Part shown: positions 1-9,878 of the stretch, piece by piece
Layout: the number at the start of each line of letters is the position of its first letter
Position numbering within the stretch: the first letter of the stretch is position 1
Source of the DNA: Bacteroidales bacterium
GTDB lineage: Bacteria; Bacteroidota; Bacteroidia; Bacteroidales; UBA10428
NCBI GenBank assembly: GCA_016929525.1
Contig: JAFGIP010000092.1
Span: 1 to 64,000 of the forward strand
Length of the DNA stretch: 64,000 bases
Direction: 5' to 3'
Translations under genes and position numbers: made by a program
Notes under the pieces: generated by a model
What the model was told of the DNA's origin: nothing
Database searches by the model: none
What the model saw: the letters and a program-made list of their open reading frames with translations, nothing else

Positions 1-317
1 AGTTTCCGGGAAAACTTATTTATAAATCGGAAATAAACTATTCTCAGCTATGTCTGGGATTTGGTTAAAAAATAGGGTATGTCCAAATTAATAAACTCTT
101 GACTCGTAGTAATTTATATTGTAAATTAGCAGCAAATATGTTGTGCAGTCTCGTATCAGCCTTCACTTATTATTTGCTCCACCGCTTGGGAAAATTCTTT
201 TATACTCTAATAAATATGCACAAAGCATTACTACGTTACAGGAGGCTAAGAATAATCTGATTTAATTTAAAGTCGATATTTATTGTGCTTTACAAAAAAC
301 CATTAAATCCCGCCAAA

Positions 318-3300
318 ATGAAACGTTTATTCTATATACTCTTTTCATTACTCCTTCTGAGTTTTCAGTTAACTTCAAAAGAGCAGAACAGCAAAGAATC
401 TCCTGAAGGAGTTGAAAAGGGTGATATAGCTACTAACTTATTAGATAATGGTAATTTTGAGAGTGGTACATTACCCCCATGGTACTTATTTGCTTCCACC
501 ACCGACGGAGCGTCGGCAAGCACCGATGTTAGCGAGGCCTGGTGCACAGTTCAGGGTATAACTCTAGCCGGATCTCCTGCTGCATGGCAGATCCAGTTAA
601 TTCAATCTTTCTATGCTTCGCAATTGGCTCAAATGAGCCCGAACGATACATTAATTGTATCATTTGATGCTTTTTCCGAGATCAACGGTAGACCGTGCAA
701 TGTGTATTTTGGCATGGATGAGCCACCGTGGTCAACGTATCTGTTACAGGATATTCTGATCAATACCACCGTGAGCACATATACCTTTGAGTGCGTTATA
801 GGTTCGGTATTCTCCAGTATTAAATTTGCATATGGACTGGGACATCACAGTGCATCGGTAACATTTGATAATATCACGATAAAAAAGAAAACCCCTGAGG
901 ACACTGAATATACCCCTATACTTGAGTGGGAGCATCAGTATCCCGAATCCCTGCACATTGGCGATCCTGTTAGTGACAGATTTTTATTAGATAATATTGA
1001 TGAAGTCTATATTCAGGGATCTGATAAGGTTATAGTCTTCGATCAGGATGGTGCTCTGCAAGTCAGTTATCGAGGAATTACCCAAACCTTATTGGGAAAC
1101 ACAGTGCGTACAGAAGATCTGTATAATGCCGTCCCCCAGGAGGACCCTGCCGAAGGAGCCTGGTGGGTTAATACCTACAGGAAAGGAGCAGCTAATTGGA
1201 GTGTATTACAGGAACATGCATTTTATTATTTACATCCACCAGATGACCGGGCCATTGGCATAGCGATAGATGATGCCGAATACATTTATGTTGTAGCCGA
1301 TTACTCTGGACTGGATTACTACAATCACCATAAATATGCCACCATTAAATTGCGAGGAAGTGATGGCCATGAAGAATGGGAGATTTTATCCGATGAATAT
1401 GGTAAGCCTTATGATATGGTTATTGACAATTCGGCAAATATTTATGTGACAGGTAGTATTGGTACTTTTGTTTACGATAGATGGAGCCAACAGATCTGCA
1501 ATTGTGAAGATGAAGGGTCAATCATTGAGGTTGATGAGGAAGGCAATTTCTATCTTGGAAACTATATTATGACTACAAGTTATGATCCATATGACGATTG
1601 GGCACCTTACTGGCACCGCGATATTGAAATTGCTAAATTTAATTCAATGTGTGTGGAACAGTGGCGGGAAGCATATACCGAAAGCCCCTGGGGAGATTTA
1701 TATAATGATGATAATATACATAAAATTATTTTCGATCAGGATGCGATTTATATTTCGTCCAGAAACGGAACACGCTTGCAAGATTATGATTCCTTCATAG
1801 CTAAATATGATAAGGATGGTAACTTCCAGTGGGTCGAGAAAGGACTTCACGTATATGATATGACCACAGACAATCAGGGTAACCTGTATGCACTGAATTA
1901 TTCTACACTATACAAAATAGACCCGCAAAGCGGAGAGGTTATTTGGGAAATAGATAACAATTACAGTACCGGATTATCCGGTATTTATTACTCCGACGAT
2001 ATACTTCCCGTAAGTGTAATGGTTGATGCAGAATACAGCGTTTATACAGGAGGTACCTTTAATAATGAAATGGTAGTGAGAAAGTATAGCCAGAAACCGG
2101 ATACGGATGGCGATGGAGTTCCAAATGACGAGGATAATTGTCCGCTTACTGCAAACGCAGGACAGGAAGATGGCGATGCTGATGGTGTCGGTAATGTGTG
2201 TGATAATTGTGTTTCAACTGCCAATTCAGGACAGGAAGATGGTGATGGTGATGGTGAAGGCGATGCATGTGATAACTGCCCCAATGATTACAACGACCAA
2301 CAAGACACAGATAGTGATGGTATTGGAGATGTTTGTGATAATTGCTCTTCGGTTTGGAATTATAATCAGGAAGACGACGATGAAGATGGTTACGGAAATG
2401 TTTGCGACAACTGTCCGTCCGACCCCAACTCGGGTCAACAGGACAGGGATGGTGATGGAATTGGTAATGTTTGTGATCCGGATGATGACGGCGATGGCGT
2501 GCCGGATGTATCGGATAATTGCCCTTTTGTATTTAATCCTTTGCAGGAAGATTTTGATGGCGATGGTGTTGGTGATGAATGTAACGATTCGTTCGATGCC
2601 GATGGTGATGAGATTTCTGATTATCTGGATAATTGCCCTGATGTAGAAAACCCGGATCAGGCCGATCACAATGAAAATGGAATAGGTGATGCCTGCGAAT
2701 TCGATCTTTCAGTAAGTCGTGTCGAGGTAACGCAGGTAATTCAGGATCAGGATAACAGCGTTCCTTTAATATTAGGTAAAGATACATGGATCAGAATTTA
2801 TTTCGATGTTGGCCAGGCAAATGATACCTTAGGACCGATTTGGGGCCGGCTTAGCTTTACTACTTCTGATCCCTGGGTGCCTATGTTGACTTACACCGAA
2901 TATGAAAGTCTTCCGATTGATGTTATGGTAAACTCTTATAATACAATTAATGCAGTTCCAAATCCAAAATCTGCAAACAAAGGGCATACATTAAACTTTA
3001 GAATTCCCGGAAACTGGCGCTGGGATGGTAATCCCTATGTGCAAATCACCGTGTATAATGAAGATCCCCGCATAGACATTGAAAGTCGAATGACCATGGT
3101 TGAGGCCTTCCCTTTAATTCTTCATGATGTGTCTCCGCTTAACATAGCTTTTGTGCCGGTTTCATTATATGAACCCATAACATTTACCCAGATTTGCGAT
3201 GAACCAGATGAAAATGATTTTTGGAACGCTGCTTATTGGGTATTAAAATCATACCCGATATCAAAAATAAATGCCAGAAAAGTATCACTGGGTTATGTTG

Positions 3301-5699
3301 GTGATCCCACACAACTTGATCTTGGAGCCGGAATTCAGGGTTTTGGTTTATGGATGGACCTCCTGATGCTGAGCGCACTTACAAACAGTCCTTTGCCGAA
3401 TACCTATTATCATGGATTGGTATGCGAAGGTGTACCCTGTGAATATAATAATGAATTATTGAATTGTTCGGTTACCGGAATGGGATTTATGGGCATCTCA
3501 TGGAGTGCATACGGTGGCAATTCATTAAGAAAATCCATGATGGCCCATGAAATGGGCCATTCTGTCAGGTCCGATATAAGCCATGTAGAAGATACCTGTG
3601 GTGCCATGTGGCCGTTTTTTACAGATTTCACAGGAACTTCGTATGGAAAGCTTGAAGCAGGAGTCTATGGCTTCGACGGAAATGAAGTCTATCCCTGGTA
3701 TGAACATTTTGATCTTATGACCTATTGTTCTCCACAGTGGATGTCGACTTATACATATAAGAAATTATATGAAGTTTTGTCAAATAAAACTTTCAAAGAA
3801 AACAAAGTTGTTAAAGCAAAAGAATTCAGCTACTTCATGATTTCGGGAATTATAGTTAATGAAGACTATATCGAAAATTTAAGGATCCAAATGAACGCAG
3901 TTCCAATTGAAATACATACTGATCCGGGGAATGAAGAATATTCAGTAGTACAGTTAAACGGCAGTGATGAAATATTACATGAACAACCGTTTGAAGCACA
4001 GAATATGTATCATGGTCAGAATATCGAAACATTCTATATTACAGTTCCTTACTATGCCAATACCACGACAATACAAATCAGGCTCGGTTCAGAGATTATT
4101 GAAGAATTATCGGTCAGTACCCATATTCCACAAGTACAAATTACTTATCCAAACGGTACTGAAAATCTTAGCGGAAATCAAACCATAACATGGACAGCGA
4201 GCGATTCAGACGGAGATGATTTGTTGTATGACATTCTTTACAGTGCAGATAATGGTGAAAACTGGTCGGTGCTGGTACTAAATTATAGCAGTCAGTCGTA
4301 TGACTGGAACACTGAAGACTATCCCGGAGGTGACAACTCAGTTATCAGGGTAGTAGTATCAGATGGAGCCAACACAGCTTATGATGATTCAGATGCTCCT
4401 TTTACTGTAGAAACTAAAGCACCGGAAGTTTTTATTTATTCTCCCGAAAACAACAGTAATCAATTTCTTTACCGAATGGTTACACTGGAAGGAACAGCTG
4501 ATGATATGGAAGATGGATCTGTTCATGACAGTTTATTGATCTGGACATCAAATATCGATGGACATCTTGGAAAAGGTCACATGATTACTGTGGACAGCCT
4601 TACTGCAGGGACACATTTAATTACGCTGAACGTTACCGATAGTGATGAAAATTCAGGTTCAGCTTCTATATCATTAATTGTTCTCGCAGATGAAGACTCT
4701 GACGGAGATGGCATTGGCGATGATGTTGATGATGATCCTTATGTAGATAATACTGCAACACCATCTGATCTGGATGATTGTGTTCCCGACTATACAAGTG
4801 ATACAGCTAATATTCTTTATAACGGCAGTTTTGATATTTGCTTTTTCGACCCGTGGTTTTTATATACCTTCGACTGGGAAGGAGTAACGGCATCAATGGA
4901 TCTTATTGATGGATCATGTAAAATCACTCCGGGATTTTTAGCCCCCGAACCTTTGAACTGGCATATCCAACTTGTTCAGGAATTAACCTCACTGCAACGA
5001 AACAATCTTGAAGCAGGGGGCACCTATGAATTGTATTTCGATGCTTATGCAGAAACTGCCGATCGACAATGCAATGTATTTTTTGGTTTAAACGAAGCAC
5101 CATATACTCCTTATATCAGTCAGCTCCTTTTGTTCGATACGGATATTACAACTTATCAGTTTGAATTTCAGGTTGACCAGGTTTATCCGGTTATTAAGAT
5201 ATCGTTTGATCTGGGAACATCAACCTCAGCAATTACCATTGATAATGTGAGAATAATAAAGAAAATAGTAGACAGTGATGGTGACGGAATTGAAGACAGC
5301 CAGGATAACTGTCCATTGATATCAAATTATGACCAGGATGATACGGATAATGATAATGTTGGTGATATTTGCGACAACTGTCCAAATGATCCGAATACCT
5401 CTCAAACAGATTCTGATGGTGATGGTATAGGTGATGCCTGTGATGAAGTCGTTGATATTTACTCCGTAACACCACGAGTAATTCAAATCTTTCCCAATCC
5501 TGCAACAGAATACCTTGGAGTTAAAACAGAGCAGGGTTCCGAAATCAGGCTGTATAATGGTTTAGGAGTATTGATAAAATCTGAAATTTCCGGGAGCGGA
5601 TACACCAAGTTAAATGTTAGTTATTTACCTAAGGGTATTTATGTAATCGAAGTGACACGCGGAAATTATGTGTCATTACATAGAGTGGTTGTCAGGTAA
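318..5699 (+). CDS. Secreted multidomain metallopeptidase-like protein with TSP3 repeats and T9SS sorting domain
   Basis: The ATG at 318 gives a clean signal peptide (MKRLFYILFSLLLLSFQLTS); an in-frame TTG-type extension to 285 adds a charged leader and is less likely. The protein has 1793 residues. A jelly-roll, carbohydrate-binding-like module (about 40-190) is duplicated near the C-terminus (about 1490-1650). A repeat-type propeller region follows the first copy. Thrombospondin type 3 calcium-binding repeats (DxDxDGxGD...CDNC) fill about 595-794 and recur at about 1651-1711. The middle carries HEMGH at 1077-1081 and a Met-turn-like MTYCSP at 1134, the layout of a zinc metallopeptidase. The spacing to the next His is longer than in classical metzincins. 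A PKD/FN3-like stretch precedes the last modules. The tail (FPNPATEYL... KGIYVIEV) is a type IX secretion C-terminal domain, so export through PorSS and anchoring or release at the surface is expected. The substrate is unknown. Nothing clear lies in the 1-317 leader. Confidence 0.85.
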   Translation: MKRLFYILFSLLLLSFQLTSKEQNSKESPEGVEKGDIATNLLDNGNFESGTLPPWYLFASTTDGASASTDVSEAWCTVQGITLAGSPAAWQIQLIQSFYASQLAQMSPNDTLIVSFDAFSEINGRPCNVYFGMDEPPWSTYLLQDILINTTVSTYTFECVIGSVFSSIKFAYGLGHHSASVTFDNITIKKKTPEDTEYTPILEWEHQYPESLHIGDPVSDRFLLDNIDEVYIQGSDKVIVFDQDGALQVSYRGITQTLLGNTVRTEDLYNAVPQEDPAEGAWWVNTYRKGAANWSVLQEHAFYYLHPPDDRAIGIAIDDAEYIYVVADYSGLDYYNHHKYATIKLRGSDGHEEWEILSDEYGKPYDMVIDNSANIYVTGSIGTFVYDRWSQQICNCEDEGSIIEVDEEGNFYLGNYIMTTSYDPYDDWAPYWHRDIEIAKFNSMCVEQWREAYTESPWGDLYNDDNIHKIIFDQDAIYISSRNGTRLQDYDSFIAKYDKDGNFQWVEKGLHVYDMTTDNQGNLYALNYSTLYKIDPQSGEVIWEIDNNYSTGLSGIYYSDDILPVSVMVDAEYSVYTGGTFNNEMVVRKYSQKPDTDGDGVPNDEDNCPLTANAGQEDGDADGVGNVCDNCVSTANSGQEDGDGDGEGDACDNCPNDYNDQQDTDSDGIGDVCDNCSSVWNYNQEDDDEDGYGNVCDNCPSDPNSGQQDRDGDGIGNVCDPDDDGDGVPDVSDNCPFVFNPLQEDFDGDGVGDECNDSFDADGDEISDYLDNCPDVENPDQADHNENGIGDACEFDLSVSRVEVTQVIQDQDNSVPLILGKDTWIRIYFDVGQANDTLGPIWGRLSFTTSDPWVPMLTYTEYESLPIDVMVNSYNTINAVPNPKSANKGHTLNFRIPGNWRWDGNPYVQITVYNEDPRIDIESRMTMVEAFPLILHDVSPLNIAFVPVSLYEPITFTQICDEPDENDFWNAAYWVLKSYPISKINARKVSLGYVGDPTQLDLGAGIQGFGLWMDLLMLSALTNSPLPNTYYHGLVCEGVPCEYNNELLNCSVTGMGFMGISWSAYGGNSLRKSMMAHEMGHSVRSDISHVEDTCGAMWPFFTDFTGTSYGKLEAGVYGFDGNEVYPWYEHFDLMTYCSPQWMSTYTYKKLYEVLSNKTFKENKVVKAKEFSYFMISGIIVNEDYIENLRIQMNAVPIEIHTDPGNEEYSVVQLNGSDEILHEQPFEAQNMYHGQNIETFYITVPYYANTTTIQIRLGSEIIEELSVSTHIPQVQITYPNGTENLSGNQTITWTASDSDGDDLLYDILYSADNGENWSVLVLNYSSQSYDWNTEDYPGGDNSVIRVVVSDGANTAYDDSDAPFTVETKAPEVFIYSPENNSNQFLYRMVTLEGTADDMEDGSVHDSLLIWTSNIDGHLGKGHMITVDSLTAGTHLITLNVTDSDENSGSASISLIVLADEDSDGDGIGDDVDDDPYVDNTATPSDLDDCVPDYTSDTANILYNGSFDICFFDPWFLYTFDWEGVTASMDLIDGSCKITPGFLAPEPLNWHIQLVQELTSLQRNNLEAGGTYELYFDAYAETADRQCNVFFGLNEAPYTPYISQLLLFDTDITTYQFEFQVDQVYPVIKISFDLGTSTSAITIDNVRIIKKIVDSDGDGIEDSQDNCPLISNYDQDDTDNDNVGDICDNCPNDPNTSQTDSDGDGIGDACDEVVDIYSVTPRVIQIFPNPATEYLGVKTEQGSEIRLYNGLGVLIKSEISGSGYTKLNVSYLPKGIYVIEVTRGNYVSLHRVVVR

Positions 5700-5971
5700 C
5701 TGAATTTGTGACAACCAGGTTGTGGATCTTTGTATAATGTACGCTATTTGTTGTAACTGGAGAGGTATGGTCCCATGCTCAAAAATTTCTCAGTAGCCAG
5801 AATTTTTTAAGCAGTAACATTAAATTTTATTGATATAAAATACTAGGTTTAACGATATCCCATCATGTTTTAATTTGTTGAAATTTATTTTTAGTGATGT
5901 AATTCATTGGATAATCTTTTCTTATTTAATGATTCCCCTTTAATACATTAGGTTAAAGTCACTATACGGTT

Positions 5972-7859
5972 CTATGGTCTGAATATCATTTTCTTACAAA
6001 CAGAAAATTCCTGAGTTAACACTCTGCTAATGTATATACTGCCCGGTACTTTATTACCATTCTGGTCACAAACGCTCCAGATAATGCTGTGCTCACCTCT
6101 TGATTGTGCTTCATTAACCAAAATATTTACTAGCCTTCCGTTGATGTCCACAACTTCAACCCTGACTTTTGTTTCTTCAGGAATATAATATCAGATAGTT
6201 GTTATATTGTTGACAGGGTTAGGAGAATTCTTATAAAATTTTGCATCAATCCTTTCTCCTTGTATTAATGGATAGGCAGTCAGATCATCAACAATTGCAA
6301 ACGGTTCAGCATCTACTGCGGTTATTCCTTTAAGGGTAGAATTTGAAGCGGCTATACGAATAGTATACTGGCCCAAAGGCGAATCCATTAAATCAGTATG
6401 TACAGTGTTATTGGTATATGTAAAATCGTCGGCATATTCATCACCAAAACTACCATCATCGTGTAACATCATGAATGGAAAATTGGTAGTTAGCGCGCGA
6501 AATTGGTACTGATTATCTTTGAATGCATTAAAAGCCACATGGTGAATAGAATCCTCAAATGTAGTTATATAAGCTTCAAAGGTAGATGTCGTTGACAAAT
6601 CGTACATTACCTGTGGTGGATCCAGAACCACATTTGTAATTTCAGGTTCAGCACCAATTCCATTTAATCCAAGGTCTGCAATCCATATCTGTGACGGAAT
6701 ACTTGGTGCCACAAAACAAAACCTACTTCCATCTGCAGTAATCGATGGATGCATCGATTCAGACATTCTGAATCCTCCTGTTGGAATGCCCACCTCATCA
6801 ACGCTGACGATATCCACACTGTATTGGTAAACAGTATTTACCAGTGTTAGAGGAGGAGTATAAGGTACGCCTCCTCCACCTAGAATTACTGCATTGGCTC
6901 CGCTATATGCCATTTGCACACGATGTGATGTTGAAAACTGATCGTATCCGCCAAGTAATAAAATTGGTAATTCTGTCACAAGAGAATATGCATATATATT
7001 GATACCGTCGTACTCCAGCTCAGGAATATATTCTCTTCTGAAAACCACGAATTCATCTCCGTCTTCATATTTTGAAAAAGGTTGAATACCTGTTGCATAG
7101 TCGCAAAGTAATTCGAATTCGCCATCAACCCAAACGATAGCGTCACCCTTATTTAACTCTCCACCTGCAATCTGAAATGTGCGTGTTCCAAAGATAACAC
7201 GCGACCCATCCCAGTTTATATCGAAACCATTGGCAAATGCAGTGTTTTCATTATACTCTGAACCGTCACTGTCAAAAACTTCAGAAGAAACATCGATATA
7301 ATTAAAGAGTTGTGTTATTATCAGAGCCATCGGCACCAACACGCCACAGACCAGCTGCATAAGGATCATCATACGATACCAGAAAGTACACCTGCCCAAC
7401 TGTTGAAGTTATCCTTGGTGTAAGGTTTATGGTTGGTTCAATATCGGCAAATTCCGGATTTGGATTGGGTAGTAATGTAGCTATTTCTTCAAGTTCACTC
7501 CCGTCTGAATTAGCGATAAAAATTTCTCCATATCCGTCGCACCAAATAATTTTATCTCCATTATTGCTAATGTCAACTGTAGGTCCGGTTCCTGTTCTTT
7601 CAAAATCGTATACCTGAGTTAAGTCAGAATCCGTGGAACTTACTGTGAACACTTTTACTGCAGGGCCGCTTGTACCAAACACAATTGTAGAGCCATCAGC
7701 ACTGATTTTCATACTGCAGATATAATACTCTGTTTCAAAATTGCTGATTTGCTTGTAGTTTATTGATCTTATAACTGCTGTTTGTGAAAAAGTCAGACTG
7801 ATACAAGAAATCAACAAGATAAGAGTCAAATGACATGAATGGATTTTGGCTGTTTTCAT
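5972..7859 (-). pseudogene. Broken TolB/PD40-like beta-propeller protein with T9SS tail
   Basis: Reading leftwards from the ATG at 7859, a signal peptide (ILLISCISLTFSQ) is followed by repeats of the form ISADGSTIVFG and ISNNGDKIIW, typical of TolB/PD40 beta-propeller blades. The frame closes at about 7302, but the same protein carries on in another frame (TQLFNYIDVSSEVF, then INWDGSRVIFG). One extra T in a short T run near 7305-7315 would explain the shift. The second frame stops at a TGA at 6191-6193, inside the sorting domain (NSPNPVNNITTI-stop). The downstream codons still read as a T9SS tail (VEVVDINGRLV...) to a TAG at 5972-5974. Two separate lesions in one reading frame argue for a pseudogene. 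Sequencing error is possible for either one. Confidence 0.75.
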
Positions 7860-8096
7860 AACACTATATTTTTGTCTTTTTATTCAGGTGATGATCTGGT
7901 TCAATTTAAATAATATTTAATTTGAATGAAAATTTCAGCCTGCATTACTTCAGAAAATGAATTTCTTCCGAAAGGAATTGCGGAAAGTACGAGAGTTATT
8001 ATCTGTATGAGTTAAAAGAAAAGTATAAATATATAAACTCGTTACTTGGTTTCACACTCACTCTATCTATGTGGTCTTTGACCACCGAAGCCCAAA

Positions 8097-8133
8097 AATA
8101 AAAAATCCCTCCTTTGCATAAAACTCCGGAGGG
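8097..8133 (-). terminator. Intrinsic terminator behind the displaced tRNA 3' end
   Basis: On the minus strand CCCTCC (8133-8128) pairs with GGAGGG (8112-8107), followed by a T-rich run (the A-rich plus strand at 8097-8105). It lies directly downstream of the tRNA-Met remnant at 8140-8182. That is where the terminator of the tRNA gene would have been before the island entered. Confidence 0.6.
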
Positions 8134-8139
8134 CGAAGG

Positions 8140-8182
8140 TGGTCCCACTTGGGCTCGAACCAAGGACCCCCTGATTATGAGT
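8140..8182 (-). repeat. Left attachment-site repeat: 3' part of tRNA-Met(CAT)
   Basis: These 43 bases match 27239-27281, the 3' part of the intact tRNA-Met, with only two differences. The last 19 bases (GGACCCCCTGATTATGAGT) are identical, and the match stops right there, in the anticodon stem. The two differences pair with each other in the T-stem (T-A here, A-T in the intact tRNA), so both copies would fold. This is the classical footprint of tyrosine-recombinase integration at a tRNA 3' half. The integrase starts 139 bases further in. Confidence 0.9.
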
Positions 8183-8321
8183 AATGTGATTGGTGTTTTG
8201 ATATCTTTTGTTATTTTTGTATATTGTTTGTTTATCAAGCATTTGATGGAAATTAGCTTTTAATATTTTTGCAAAATTTTCCACATTTTCTAGTGATTTG
8301 TATGTAAAATGTATGTAGATA

Positions 8322-9554
8322 ATGATTCAGAAAGTTAATACAGCTATAATTTTAGAAACCCGATATAAAAAGAAAAATAAAAAGCATCCGGTTAAACTTC
8401 GAGTAACATATCGGAGAGAACAGAAGTATTACAGCACCATGTTTGACCTAACAGCAGAAGATTTTGAAAAGGTGCAATCACCAAAAGCAAGAGGCGAATA
8501 CAAACAAATACAATTAAAATTACAAGCTGTCGAAGCTAAAGCACTTCAGATAATATCTGACATGCCTGTATTTACTTTTAATGAGTTTGAAAAGTATATA
8601 CAACTACAGTTCAGCACCGAAGGATTAGTCAAAGAAGTTTATGACCAGTATATAAAAGAACTTGAAACAGAGGGTCGATACAGCTATTCACAAACATTTA
8701 TATGCAGTAGGAACTCAATATTCGAGTTTTGTAAGAATGAAGCTCTTCACTTTATCGATATTAATGAAGGATTCTTGAAATCCTATGAGAAATGGATGCT
8801 GGATAATGAAAAGTCCATTTCAACAGTTGGTATTTACTTAAGGCCATTAAGAGCTATATTCAATTATGCTCAAAAGATAAAATTAATAAGTGAGAAGATT
8901 TATCCGTTTGGGAAAAATGGTTATCAAATACCAACAAGCAGGAATATTAAGAAAGCATTGACAAAATCAGATTTAGTAAAACTTTTAAATTACAGCACAA
9001 TTCCTTATTCACCAGAAGATAAAGCAAAAGATTACTGGATATTTTCCTACCTGTGCAATGGCATTAATATTAAGGATATTGCCTTACTTAAATACAGAAA
9101 CATAAAAAATGAATCCATAATATTTATACGAGCCAAAACAGCCAGTTCCAGAAAAAAGGATTTAACACCGATTGAAGCCGTTTTAACTGATGAGGTACGT
9201 TTTATCATAGACAAATGGGGAAACAAACCTGTATCACCTGATAACTTTATTTTTCCCATACTGAAAAAAGGTTTAACTCAAAAGCAAACTCATGATCGTA
9301 TACACCAGGCAATAAAGACCATCAATAAGTATATGAAAAAGATAGGTTCAAAACTTGGTATACCTATTGCACTTACTACCTATGTGGCAAGACATACCTA
9401 TTCAACAATTATGGTACAGGCCGGAATGTCAGTAAAATTTATCTCGGAACAATTAGGGCACAGTTCTACTAAGACTACTGACAATTATATTGGCAGTTTC
9501 GATTTTGATGAAAAAAAGAAGGCTGCAATTAATCTAACAAGATTTGAAGATTGA
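8322..9554 (+). CDS. int: Tyrosine recombinase (site-specific integrase) of the island
   Basis: This 410-residue protein has the Bacteroidetes integrase layout. An N-terminal arm-binding domain (about 10-80, with TRYKKKNKKHPVKLRVTYRR) comes first, then a SAM-like core-binding domain (about 105-200), then the catalytic domain (about 215-405). The catalytic residues visible are ARH at 356-358, a GH pair in QLGHSS, and the nucleophile Tyr389 in DNYIG. The usual first catalytic Arg position reads YLCNGINIKDIALLKY, with no Arg; loss of Arg I is known in CTnDOT-type integrases. The gene lies just inside the left att repeat and is the obvious enzyme for integration into the tRNA-Met gene. ATG start. 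Confidence 0.9.
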   Translation: MIQKVNTAIILETRYKKKNKKHPVKLRVTYRREQKYYSTMFDLTAEDFEKVQSPKARGEYKQIQLKLQAVEAKALQIISDMPVFTFNEFEKYIQLQFSTEGLVKEVYDQYIKELETEGRYSYSQTFICSRNSIFEFCKNEALHFIDINEGFLKSYEKWMLDNEKSISTVGIYLRPLRAIFNYAQKIKLISEKIYPFGKNGYQIPTSRNIKKALTKSDLVKLLNYSTIPYSPEDKAKDYWIFSYLCNGINIKDIALLKYRNIKNESIIFIRAKTASSRKKDLTPIEAVLTDEVRFIIDKWGNKPVSPDNFIFPILKKGLTQKQTHDRIHQAIKTINKYMKKIGSKLGIPIALTTYVARHTYSTIMVQAGMSVKFISEQLGHSSTKTTDNYIGSFDFDEKKKAAINLTRFED

Positions 9555-9637
9555 CTTAAAAAATTAGTACCTTGTATACAAAATTTTGATTATATAATCA
9601 ACGTTTTAATCATAAAAATGTTAAATATTTTGCAATA

Positions 9638-9677
9638 GACTTCTATTTATGGTATATTTATACCATAAATAGAAGTC
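9638..9677. promoter_or_regulatory. Perfect 19-base palindrome abutting the start codon of the RHH gene
   Basis: Bases 9638-9656 are the exact reverse complement of 9659-9677, with only TT between them. The core reads TATGGTATATTTATACCATA. The right arm ends at the base before the ATG of the ribbon-helix-helix gene at 9678. Such proteins commonly bind palindromic operators next to their own gene, so this is a likely autoregulatory operator. As RNA it would form a 19-bp hairpin touching the AUG and leave no free leader for a ribosome-binding site. The symmetry is seen directly; its role is inferred. Confidence 0.75.
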
Positions 9678-9878
9678 ATGTCAAAGCCAAGCTACAATAC
9701 CAAACCAGAAAAAGTAACCATGACAACAAATCCTCGAGTCATTAGCTTTCTTGAAAAGCTTATTGAAACAGGAATGTTTGGTAGAACGAAATCAGAAGTA
9801 GCAGAACAATTGATAAGACGATCAATGGAAGATTTCTTAATGTCAGACAAAATTGAAAAACTAACTAAAGAGCTATGA
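9678..9878 (+). CDS. Small ribbon-helix-helix-like DNA-binding protein
   Basis: This 66-residue protein begins with a short strand (EKVTMTTNPRVISFLEKLI) followed by two helices (GRTKSEVAEQLIRRSMEDFL). That is the strand-helix-helix pattern of MetJ/Arc and antitoxin-type regulators. It is the first gene of a four-gene cassette, and its stop codon overlaps the next start as ATGA. A perfect palindrome sits immediately upstream, so it probably represses its own operon. It could instead be the antitoxin-like partner of one of the downstream proteins. The RHH call rests on pattern only. Confidence 0.65.
   Translation: MSKPSYNTKPEKVTMTTNPRVISFLEKLIETGMFGRTKSEVAEQLIRRSMEDFLMSDKIEKLTKEL

Noticed and set aside
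2042-2787. Long open frames on both strands of the TSP3 repeat region
   Set aside because: Repetitive GATGGTGATGG DNA opens several frames; only the frame with signal peptide, TSP3 cysteines and T9SS tail is coherent.
8140-8182. A second functional tRNA-Met gene
   Set aside because: Only the 3' part from the anticodon loop onward is present. The sequence after 8182 does not give a D-arm or a 5' acceptor strand.
7999-8284. Two overlapping short reading frames across the left att repeat (minus strand)
   Set aside because: They translate the tRNA remnant and its terminator (for example the peptide GSSPSGTT region), so they are shadows of RNA-gene sequence.
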